A stretch of 14,261 bases of DNA, taken from the NCBI GenBank assembly GCA_963968475.1, contig CAXAHE010000037.1:1-14261 (forward strand), given 5' to 3'. Below are positions 8,049 through 14,261 of this stretch, one piece after another. The notes beneath the pieces were generated by a model that did no database searches, was not told the DNA's origin, and worked only from the letters and a program-made list of their open reading frames with translations. This DNA comes from MGIIa-L2 sp963968475. GTDB taxonomy: Archaea > Thermoplasmatota > Poseidoniia > Poseidoniales > Poseidoniaceae. The translations under genes and the position numbers were made by a program. The number at the start of each line of letters is the position of its first letter. Within the stretch, counting starts at the first letter, position 1.

Positions 8049-8088
8049 AATTCATACATCCTGTTCAAGTTTCATTGAGTATTGGAAC

Positions 8089-9384
8089 TCACTTCTTCTC
8101 AATCTTGAGACAAACACCAGCAGCGACAGTCTTACCCATGTCACGAATAGCGAATCGGGACAATTCAGGGAAGGTGTCCATTTGCTCGATAGCAAAAGGC
8201 TTGGTTGGTTGGAAACGGATCAAACATGCATCGCCGTTCTTGAGGAACGATGGGTTAGCTTCCTTACCAGCCTTGTTGGTCTTTTCAAGAAGGTCTTGGA
8301 ACTTGATAGCAACTTGAGCGGTGTGTGCGTGGAAAACCGGGGTGTATCCGACGGAAACAGCCTTTGGAATGTCCATAAGTTGGATTTGACCGACGAAGGT
8401 TTCGTCGTGGCGAACGAATGTAGGTTCGCTGTCAGTGTATCCAGCAACGTCACCACGGCGGATTTCGTCAGCAGCAAGGCCACGGACGTTGAAACCGACG
8501 TTGTCACCAGGCTCTGCCTTGGTAACGATTGTGTGGTGCATTTCAATTGTCTTGACTTCAGCAGACTTCTGAGATGGGTTGAAGACAACTGTCTTTCCAG
8601 AGTTCAGAGTACCTGTTTCAATCTTACCGACTGGGACAGTTCCGATACCAGAGATCTTGTAGACATCTTGGATAGGAAGTCGAAGTGGCTTGTCAAGAGG
8701 CTTGCTTGGCATTGCAGCAGCATCGATTGCTTCGAAGAGAGTAGGTCCATTGTACCATGGAGTGTTCTCGCTCTTCTTGTAAACGTTGTCGCCCTTCAAT
8801 GAAGAAGCAGGGATCATTGGGATCTTGTCGAGTTGACTACCAAATCCAGCCATCTTGAGAAGTTGTGAAACTTCGTCAACAGCTGCCTTGTACTTGTCTT
8901 CTGACCAGTCAACACCAGAGATGTCCATCTTGTTTACGTGGACAATCAGTTCCTTAACACCAAGAACCTTTGCGAGGAAAGCGTGTTCCTTGGTTTGTGC
9001 GTTAACACCGTCGTTAGCAGCACAGAGTAGAACTGCTGTGTCTGCTTGGGAAGCTCCAGTAATCATGTTCTTTACGAAATCACGGTGACCAGGTGCGTCA
9101 ATGATAGTCCAGTAGTACTTAGGAGTGAAAAACTCCTTGTGAGCGACGTCGATGGTAATTCCACGTTCTCGCTCTTCCTTTAGACCGTCCATAACATATG
9201 CAAGTCCGAATCCGGCCTTACCTGCTTCAGCGGCGAGTTTTTCGTTCTTCTCGATAACGTGTTCTTCGATGTGACCGGAGTCAAGAAGAAGACGACCAAC
9301 AGTGGTCGACTTTCCGTGATCAACGTGACCGACGAAGACGATGTTACGATGTGGCTTGTTCTTATCTTCCCATTGTGCTGGCAT
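8089..9384 (-). CDS. tuf: Translation elongation factor 1-alpha (aEF1A)
   Basis: GTPase that delivers aminoacyl-tRNA to the ribosomal A site. The 431 residues match the archaeal family length. The G1 P-loop is GHVDHGKST (19-27). Switch I contains EERERGITID with Thr77. G3 is DAPGH (96-100), G4 is NKMD (151-154) and the G5 region is SSLKGDN (194-200). The two beta-barrel domains follow, recognisable by PLRLPIQDVYKISGIGTVPVG and later FAIRDMGKTVAAGVC. The ATG at 9384 has a strong ribosome site, TAAGGAGC, about eight bases upstream (9392-9399). The gene just downstream is rpsJ, but the gene upstream is a lipoprotein and not EF-2 or the S12/S7 genes, so the classical str cluster is not intact here. 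Expression is probably high, consistent with its own promoter in the 106-base upstream spacer. Confidence 0.98.
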   Translation of the reverse strand: MPAQWEDKNKPHRNIVFVGHVDHGKSTTVGRLLLDSGHIEEHVIEKNEKLAAEAGKAGFGLAYVMDGLKEERERGITIDVAHKEFFTPKYYWTIIDAPGHRDFVKNMITGASQADTAVLLCAANDGVNAQTKEHAFLAKVLGVKELIVHVNKMDISGVDWSEDKYKAAVDEVSQLLKMAGFGSQLDKIPMIPASSLKGDNVYKKSENTPWYNGPTLFEAIDAAAMPSKPLDKPLRLPIQDVYKISGIGTVPVGKIETGTLNSGKTVVFNPSQKSAEVKTIEMHHTIVTKAEPGDNVGFNVRGLAADEIRRGDVAGYTDSEPTFVRHDETFVGQIQLMDIPKAVSVGYTPVFHAHTAQVAIKFQDLLEKTNKAGKEANPSFLKNGDACLIRFQPTKPFAIEQMDTFPELSRFAIRDMGKTVAAGVCLKIEKK

Positions 9385-9422
9385 AATAATTGCTCCTTAG
9401 CGTCTCTTGCGACAAACCTCCC

Positions 9423-9467
9423 CTATTTCAAAGAGTCGGTGATATTCAACTGGCTATTTCTTTCGAA
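9423..9467 (-). promoter_or_regulatory. tuf: Candidate promoter region of the EF-1alpha/rpsJ unit
   Basis: In the 106-base spacer before EF-1alpha, the minus strand carries GAAATAG twice: within CGAAAGAAATAG (about 9454-9465) and within TTTGAAATAG (9423-9432). The first resembles a BRE plus a TATA-like box and would give a leader of about 50 bases. The second would give about 25 bases. Neither is a strong consensus TATA, so which one serves as the promoter is undecided. Confidence 0.3.
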
Positions 9468-9490
9468 AAATGTGTGCTGCGGCGCGGTTA

Positions 9491-10678
9491 TCACTTGTAA
9501 ACGAGTCTCAAAAAGAAGGAATCCACTTGTTGTTCCGCACTTTTGTTGTTTGACACCTTCATGGTCCAATCACCGGCACCAAAGGTATTGTCGGTGTCTG
9601 TAAATATGTAAGACGAGAGCGTCATAGCCACACAATACTTCTCTGAATCACAGTCCCCCCCATCTCGAGATTCGTATGCTGAGTTATCCGAAGGTTCGGT
9701 GGTTTGGGCTTCATCTTCATCTTCGTTGTCAGCGACCAAATCCAGTTCTCCCCGACACTGTCCATTAATTACACACGGCTCATCTTGTTGAGGATACATC
9801 AAATCGCCAACAACCTTTCGAATCGTGTTACCCGAATCCTGGTCGTAGTTAACAAAGAAGTCATAATCGATTTGAGTTGGGTTTTGGCTCGTACTTCTTC
9901 CAATGGCGAAGTCAAGCCATGAAGCGCCGTATGAGACGTAGACCTTGATGTCGTCAGAATCGGTTAATCCTTTTCCGTTTGTAATGGATAAGCCGATTTC
10001 GTACTCCCCAGGACGAATATCTTTCCAATCTACGGTTTCTCCTTCGAGATCGTTATCGTTTTCTGAATTGCCGTCACCATCAGCGTCATACTCAAGGTCA
10101 AGATCCCAGTAATACTTTGAGATGTAATCATCATTTGAGCCAGAACTTGAGTCTCCTGCATCGAGTTGTATGGTCACTTCACCATCTGCAGTTCGATCTG
10201 ATTGCGACTTATCTAAATCGCAAATCCAGATATGAATGTAACTACCAGTATCAACATCTTCACCCAAGCAGTCTTCATCAGAAGACTGTGGAGTAATTTC
10301 TGCCGATGGAGGGAGAGCAGTTGCATCGACAATTGTCAACTCCTTGCTCGTGCTCTGGCTTCTGGAACCGTCGGTTATTGTCAACGTCACTTCGTAGGTT
10401 CCAGTCTCTGGATAACTCCAATCGGAGGTTCGTCCTGTAGCGTCGATCGAGTTATCGGTATCAAAGTCCCACTTGTAGGTCAATGCGACACCGGTTGGTA
10501 ACGAATCACCTGCATCGAAGTCGATGGTTTGTCCTGCACGAATGTTTGTTGCCGGAGAATAGGTGAAGACTGCGACGATTTCTCCTTTTGAATCTTCATC
10601 ATCGTTTCCAAAGCAACCAGCAAGTCCGCTAATCATCATCAAACCAGCGAGTAATGTTGCTTTCTTCCAAGCGCCCAT
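9491..10678 (-). CDS. Exported PKD-domain lipoprotein
   Basis: A 395-residue secreted lipoprotein of unknown role. It starts MGAWKKATLLAGLMMISGLAGC, a lipoprotein signal peptide with lipobox LAGC and the lipidated Cys at position 22, followed by an acidic tether. A PKD domain lies at about 35-118 (YKWDFDTD, then YPETGTYEVTLTITDG). A second PKD-like domain at about 162-250 contains an aspartate-rich insert (DADGDGNSENDND) that could bind calcium. The C-terminal domain (about 253-395) ends GDWTMKVSNNKSAEQQVDSFFLRLVYK, which resembles the proprotein-convertase P-domain fold. Six further Cys residues occur as three close pairs (137/153, 302/308, 343/349), suggesting disulfides outside the cell. 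The reading frame is open further upstream to 10789, but that would overlap the DNA polymerase gene and bury the signal peptide, so I reject it. Substrate binding or adhesion at the cell surface is inference. Confidence 0.9.
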   Translation of the reverse strand: MGAWKKATLLAGLMMISGLAGCFGNDDEDSKGEIVAVFTYSPATNIRAGQTIDFDAGDSLPTGVALTYKWDFDTDNSIDATGRTSDWSYPETGTYEVTLTITDGSRSQSTSKELTIVDATALPPSAEITPQSSDEDCLGEDVDTGSYIHIWICDLDKSQSDRTADGEVTIQLDAGDSSSGSNDDYISKYYWDLDLEYDADGDGNSENDNDLEGETVDWKDIRPGEYEIGLSITNGKGLTDSDDIKVYVSYGASWLDFAIGRSTSQNPTQIDYDFFVNYDQDSGNTIRKVVGDLMYPQQDEPCVINGQCRGELDLVADNEDEDEAQTTEPSDNSAYESRDGGDCDSEKYCVAMTLSSYIFTDTDNTFGAGDWTMKVSNNKSAEQQVDSFFLRLVYK

Positions 10679-10697
10679 ACAATTGCCTGTATGCTGG

Positions 10698-10706
10698 TTA
10701 TTTAGA
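10698..10706 (-). promoter_or_regulatory. TATA-like box of the PKD lipoprotein, implying a leaderless transcript
   Basis: On the minus strand TCTAAATAA is centred about 24 bases before the lipoprotein ATG at 10678. Archaeal TATA boxes lie about 25 bases before transcription starts, so the mRNA would begin at or next to the ATG. There is no good Shine-Dalgarno site in the gap (only CAGG), which fits a leaderless mRNA. Confidence 0.42.
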
Positions 10707-10727
10707 AGCCTTTTGCGTTTTGTTTGC

Positions 10728-13373
10728 CTAAAATGAGAACAATGAGGTCTGTCTATGACCTCCGAAGAGGTCTTTTGCGGTCCAGCCAAAGGTTTCGGTG
10801 ATCCGTCCTAATGCAGCTGCTAATCGTTCAGCATAAAATCGCCCATCGTAGCCTGGTATGCCGCCATCGTCTTCAGATTCAATCCAAGGATGGACTTGCA
10901 TCGGCCGGTTTGATGCATTCGTGACAACGTATGAAATCTTCATTCCTGGCGTAAATCCGAGACCGCGATCAATCAATATCTTTGCAGCACGAACCTGAGC
11001 CATGCTTTCTGGTCGAGCGTAATCCTTGGTGAAATCAACGACACCATTGGAGTCGACTCGCCCTTTACACGATTTAGCGAGGATCAACCTACGTGCAGGA
11101 ACTTCGTGTTTTTTCACTGCAGAAACCGTCTCGAGAGCGTGTTGAATCAATGCATCTCGTTCGTCGTTTAGGGCGAATTGGAACATTTGCTTCATCGCTG
11201 TTGTCAGATACTCAAAGGAATCGGTACGCTGTGTCTCATAGCCTCGAATGAGCATTTCTTCATTCGGATAAACAACTTGTCCAACATACCGCTTCTTTGC
11301 ACCATGGCTAAAGAACACTGAAAGCCCTTTTTCGTATTCAAGAACAGCAGAATCTTTGCTGTATCGTTGTGCAACTTCAAGGCCAAAGTCGATCATGGCT
11401 TGCTTTGCAGCCTCATATGCATCAATGGTTTCTTGATCATCATCTTCGCGAAGTACGGAAGGGGAACCTTCAGCAACTGGTGAACGTACAAAGATGGAAT
11501 CTGTATCTGAATAGACTACATGGTGCCCTTCTTCATCCAACTTCTGAATGATGGCTTTGATGTTGTGTCGAGCCCAAGCGGTAATCGAGGAGCCCAAATC
11601 CTTGTGCGTGAATCTGTAAAAGCCAGAAGCAAAGACACCGTAGAAGGAATTCATGAGAATCTTGACCGCATATTGCATTGCATCATGGAACTCTTCTTTC
11701 TCTGCCTGTTCATCATGACGAGCTTGCTTGAGCAAGGCTTTGTGTTCATCTCGTTGACCCATCAAATCCTCGAGTAAGGTTGGGACTAATCCCTTGCGGT
11801 ACGATGTACTCCAGAACTTAGCCTCAGTAGGAGAAGTGTGAATCTCATCATCCTCACCTGGTTGTTCGGGATGCGATGGATCAATTCGAGTCGTGTAGCA
11901 TACGTTATGTCCAATCATAATGCTTGGATACATGCTCTTGAAATCGAGTACTGCAATCCATGGATGGAGGCCTGCTTCAACATCGTGGACGTATCCTCCA
12001 GTGATTTGTCCTTCCTTTGCTTCTGCACTTCCTGTGAGGGGAACGGCGACTTCACGGCGGTCTGCTAAACGGACAACAAGGCTGTCCAGCAGTTGACTTG
12101 TGCTTCCATTTGATGCGGTTTCAAACGGTACTTTTGCTACAGCAGCAACCGCTTCTTTGCGTCGAATCGCTTGAATTGCATGAAGTATATCGAGAGGTAA
12201 TGCAGCGTCTCGGACACAGTATTCCATGACTTCATCAGGACGATTGGCCCATTCAACATCCATATTGGAAGCATCAATGTCCATCTTCTGTTTGTCTTCT
12301 TGGTCAGGGAAAAGCAACTGTGAGATAAATGAGAGCGTCTCTCGCTGTGGTTTGAGTGCTTGACGTGCTTGCCACCATGCATCAACGATGGCACGGCCGC
12401 CTAGATTCCAAGCTCGATTCGATTGACGTCGTGGAAGAACGCCAGTCCGACTTCGATTGCATTCTGTTTCTAGATGTGGTGTGCGTCCCCAGCCGAGGAG
12501 ATTGCTTCTCGCCTTCCATTGCTTACGACTGGTGTGATGTTCCATACGCTCAACCATTCGAGGGAAATCGAAGTTATCGATGTTGTATCCTGTGATGATA
12601 TCAGGATCTTCATCGCGAACCATCTTGGTCATCTGTTCCATAATCAAGTCTTCTGCGCCTCGATATTCGTAGGATCGACGGTCTCCTGTGGCCATGTCTT
12701 CAACCCAAACAGCAGCACAAAGAATCGTGTTGTGCGCAATACTCGTCTCTAAATCGTACGAAAGAATCCTCCAAGGAACGGCAAAGGGATCACTCTGTTT
12801 CACGTTTTCAATTGACACTGCAACGGTTCGGTCAACAGCATAACGCCCGACGCCACCATGTTTCATCACGTTTGTTTTGTGCACCTCATCCTCATCATCC
12901 CATTCTCTTGAATCGACAATATGGCCCTCTACGGCCAAATGCATACCGATATCATTGTCCAAGAACAATCGATTAACAAATGGAATATCTCCTGAATAAA
13001 TGGTCCATGATTGTTTCATCAAATCAGTACGCAAAGAAGGGACGTTAAACGGTTGAATCGCTTCAACAGTCCAGATTGGTTTCTCACCTAAGTCAGTCCA
13101 TTTCCATACAGGACCTCGAACATCGACAATGTCTGAGCGTTGCCGAAGAACTTCAATTCGATGAAGTTCAGCATCTGTTATCGGGTCATCTCTGCTTCGT
13201 TTTCCTATGGTTGCAATCTCAAAGGTGGGGCGAAGTCCAGAGACGAGAAGGCAAATCGATGCACCATCTTCGCAACGTCCAAACAACTCAATTGTCGTTT
13301 GAGGCGCATCGTTTTCGCCATGAGAATGGTACCGTCCACTGACGACACCGAAGCGACCTGACCATGCCTCCAT
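10728..13373 (-). CDS. polB: Family B DNA polymerase with 3'-5' exonuclease
   Basis: Replicative-type archaeal family B DNA polymerase, 881 residues, within or slightly above the usual length. The exonuclease domain has Exo I YDLET (Asp207, Glu209), Exo II GYNIDNFDF (Asn264, Asp269) and Exo III YCVRD (Tyr385, Asp389), so proofreading should be intact. Polymerase motifs are A DFKSMYPSI (477-485), B KILMNSFYG (571-579) and C YSDTDS (621-626), with KKRYVG at 693-698. The last seven residues, QTSLFSF (875-881), form a PIP box for binding the PCNA clamp. In the N-terminal region QPFNVPSLR appears to align with the Pyrococcus segment holding Val93 of the uracil-sensing pocket (alignment from memory). 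The ATG at 13373 has GAGG seven bases upstream. It lies 62 bases after the gene upstream and 49 bases before the lipoprotein. No intein is present; the motifs are uninterrupted. Confidence 0.97.
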   Translation of the reverse strand: MEAWSGRFGVVSGRYHSHGENDAPQTTIELFGRCEDGASICLLVSGLRPTFEIATIGKRSRDDPITDAELHRIEVLRQRSDIVDVRGPVWKWTDLGEKPIWTVEAIQPFNVPSLRTDLMKQSWTIYSGDIPFVNRLFLDNDIGMHLAVEGHIVDSREWDDEDEVHKTNVMKHGGVGRYAVDRTVAVSIENVKQSDPFAVPWRILSYDLETSIAHNTILCAAVWVEDMATGDRRSYEYRGAEDLIMEQMTKMVRDEDPDIITGYNIDNFDFPRMVERMEHHTSRKQWKARSNLLGWGRTPHLETECNRSRTGVLPRRQSNRAWNLGGRAIVDAWWQARQALKPQRETLSFISQLLFPDQEDKQKMDIDASNMDVEWANRPDEVMEYCVRDAALPLDILHAIQAIRRKEAVAAVAKVPFETASNGSTSQLLDSLVVRLADRREVAVPLTGSAEAKEGQITGGYVHDVEAGLHPWIAVLDFKSMYPSIMIGHNVCYTTRIDPSHPEQPGEDDEIHTSPTEAKFWSTSYRKGLVPTLLEDLMGQRDEHKALLKQARHDEQAEKEEFHDAMQYAVKILMNSFYGVFASGFYRFTHKDLGSSITAWARHNIKAIIQKLDEEGHHVVYSDTDSIFVRSPVAEGSPSVLREDDDQETIDAYEAAKQAMIDFGLEVAQRYSKDSAVLEYEKGLSVFFSHGAKKRYVGQVVYPNEEMLIRGYETQRTDSFEYLTTAMKQMFQFALNDERDALIQHALETVSAVKKHEVPARRLILAKSCKGRVDSNGVVDFTKDYARPESMAQVRAAKILIDRGLGFTPGMKISYVVTNASNRPMQVHPWIESEDDGGIPGYDGRFYAERLAAALGRITETFGWTAKDLFGGHRQTSLFSF

Positions 13374-13385
13374 GGTTGTGCCTCG

Positions 13386-13410
13386 GGCTCAACCGTATTG
13401 AAACCGAGCC
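13386..13410 (-). other. Imperfect hairpin in the spacer before the DNA polymerase gene
   Basis: On the minus strand GGCTC and GAGCC pair, extendable to seven pairs with two G-T wobbles, around an 11-base loop. It ends 12 bases before the polymerase ATG, next to the GAGG ribosome site. It could be a 3'-end structure of the upstream mRNA or chance; there is no T tract. Confidence 0.2.
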
Positions 13411-13435
13411 TTTGGCCAGTTCAATCGTGAACCGA

Positions 13436-14261
13436 TTAAGCGACGATTTTCCTTCGGAATGAAACGGCGAACAAGATAGCAAAGATGAGGAGCCACGCCT
13501 CGAATCCAGGTACCGATTCTTCTACATCTTCGTCATCAATATTGGATGAATCCTCATCACCTTCTGATGAACTTCCTTCGTAGTGCGGGCATCCATTTCC
13601 AGGCAATGATGGGTCGATTAGATCAGGATTCCAGTATTCCCAGTCCTCGCATTCCGAGGATGTATTGTCGACATTCTCCCAAACGTTAGGATCGGACGGG
13701 GCCGTATCGGAATTGTCACCCACACCGTCTCCATCGGAATCCACGAATTCAGTAGGATCGTTCGGGAATGCATCCATCTCATCGGCTATTCCATCGCCAT
13801 CAGAATCACTGAATGGGACTGTAATTACGACACTCAATGAAGTCAAGAGGACGGCTTGATTGTTTGAATCATAACCGTAAGCATTGACGTAGACCGATTG
13901 TGTGACGGTCACGTTGGTTCGAATCGAATCTAACTTCAATCCAAGAGAGAAATCGTCACCTTGTTCCAATCCATCCGAACGGTTCCAGACTCCATCAAGT
14001 CGCAGGTCGTATTTGTCAACAGCAGATGCGTTAAAGGAGGCTTCATCAAAGGAAACTTCAACAAAAGTTGGACTCGTTGCGGTTGAGAGGAGCGTCCCGT
14101 TCACAAGCATAACGTCCGCCTCCATAATTTCCAGTAGATCTGGTGCTGTCAATTCGACCGATGCTTCAGGCGCTGGTTGTTCCCATAGACCAGTCAGTGG
14201 ATCGTAGGTCCATGCTCCATTCCATTGACATTCACCGTCTTCAGCGAGGACGAACTCGCCA
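13436..14261 (-). CDS. Secreted protein with TSP type-3-like repeats and PGF-CTERM-like tail (C-terminal part)
   Basis: Only the C-terminal 274 residues are visible; the frame stays open to the right edge, so the start lies beyond the window. The visible part begins with a Trp-rich stretch (about residues 10-27) and continues as a beta-rich domain with sequons NGT, NAS, NRS and NVT. Two thrombospondin type-3-like calcium-binding repeats follow (about 151-192), seen as DSDGDGIADEMD and DSDGDGVGDNSD, each followed by a P-N/S-D-P segment. A Cys/Trp segment and a Ser/Asp/Glu-rich tether come next. The end is VPGF, a hydrophobic helix of about 15 residues and then RRK. That layout matches the archaeal PGF-CTERM signal, thought to be processed and lipid-anchored by an archaeosortase. 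A surface-exposed, calcium-stabilised protein is therefore likely; its specific function is not visible. The polymerase gene follows after 62 bases on the same strand. Confidence 0.85.
   Translation of the reverse strand, partial: GEFVLAEDGECQWNGAWTYDPLTGLWEQPAPEASVELTAPDLLEIMEADVMLVNGTLLSTATSPTFVEVSFDEASFNASAVDKYDLRLDGVWNRSDGLEQGDDFSLGLKLDSIRTNVTVTQSVYVNAYGYDSNNQAVLLTSLSVVITVPFSDSDGDGIADEMDAFPNDPTEFVDSDGDGVGDNSDTAPSDPNVWENVDNTSSECEDWEYWNPDLIDPSLPGNGCPHYEGSSSEGDEDSSNIDDEDVEESVPGFEAWLLIFAILFAVSFRRKIVA

Noticed and set aside
7948..8802. Plus-strand open frame of 284 codons opposite EF-1alpha and rpsJ
   Set aside because: It lies antisense to two unmistakable conserved genes, has no recognisable domain, and is Ser/Cys/Val-rich as expected for a shadow of biased codon use.
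10679..10789. N-terminal extension of the PKD lipoprotein to 10789
   Set aside because: It overlaps the end of polB and would place 37 polar residues ahead of a textbook lipoprotein signal peptide.
14150..14152. TTG at 14152 as the true start of the PGF-CTERM-like protein
   Set aside because: The frame stays open and protein-like for 36 more codons to the window edge, and no signal peptide follows the TTG.
1..14261. CRISPR array, insertion sequence or toxin-antitoxin/defence module
   Set aside because: No regularly spaced direct repeats, transposase, terminal inverted repeats or small toxin-like gene pairs were found on either strand.

Overview
The window looks like chromosomal DNA from an uncultured marine euryarchaeon, most likely a Marine Group II archaeon (Candidatus Poseidoniales, Thermoplasmatota). 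The domain assignment is firm: an archaeal/eukaryotic EF-1alpha, an archaeal uS10, an archaeal family B DNA polymerase with a C-terminal PIP box, and a GINS-like replication protein all lie within 14 kb. The narrower assignment is an inference. It rests on several large, acidic exported proteins (PKD lipoprotein, thrombospondin type-3 aspartate repeats, PGF-CTERM-like tail), moderate GC content, short spacers and the lack of mobile DNA.

Layout, left to right. A tRNA-Leu(CAA) gene on the minus strand is cut by the left edge (1-55). Next is a 2150-residue exported cell-surface protein on the minus strand (88-6540). Its ribosome-binding site sits in the 3' arm of a perfect 10-bp hairpin (6545-6567). 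A 103-base divergent spacer leads to the only plus-strand gene, a Gins51-like GINS subunit with a long acidic linker (6644-7645). After a 73-base convergent spacer with small hairpins come rpsJ and the EF-1alpha gene, in the order EF-1alpha then rpsJ in transcription (7719-9384, minus). Further right, all on the minus strand, are a PKD-domain lipoprotein (9491-10678, possibly leaderless), DNA polymerase B (10728-13373) and the C-terminal part of a secreted protein with calcium-type repeats and a PGF-CTERM-like sorting tail (13436 to beyond the right edge).

The genes fall into three themes: translation (tRNA-Leu, EF-1alpha, uS10), replication (GINS, PolB) and cell envelope. The three envelope proteins carry three different anchoring signals: a single C-terminal membrane span, a lipobox and a PGF-CTERM-like tail. 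No phage, transposon, CRISPR or defence system is visible. The signals most worth following are the hairpin that hides the Shine-Dalgarno site of the giant surface-protein gene, the unusual architecture of that protein, and the long-linker GINS subunit.
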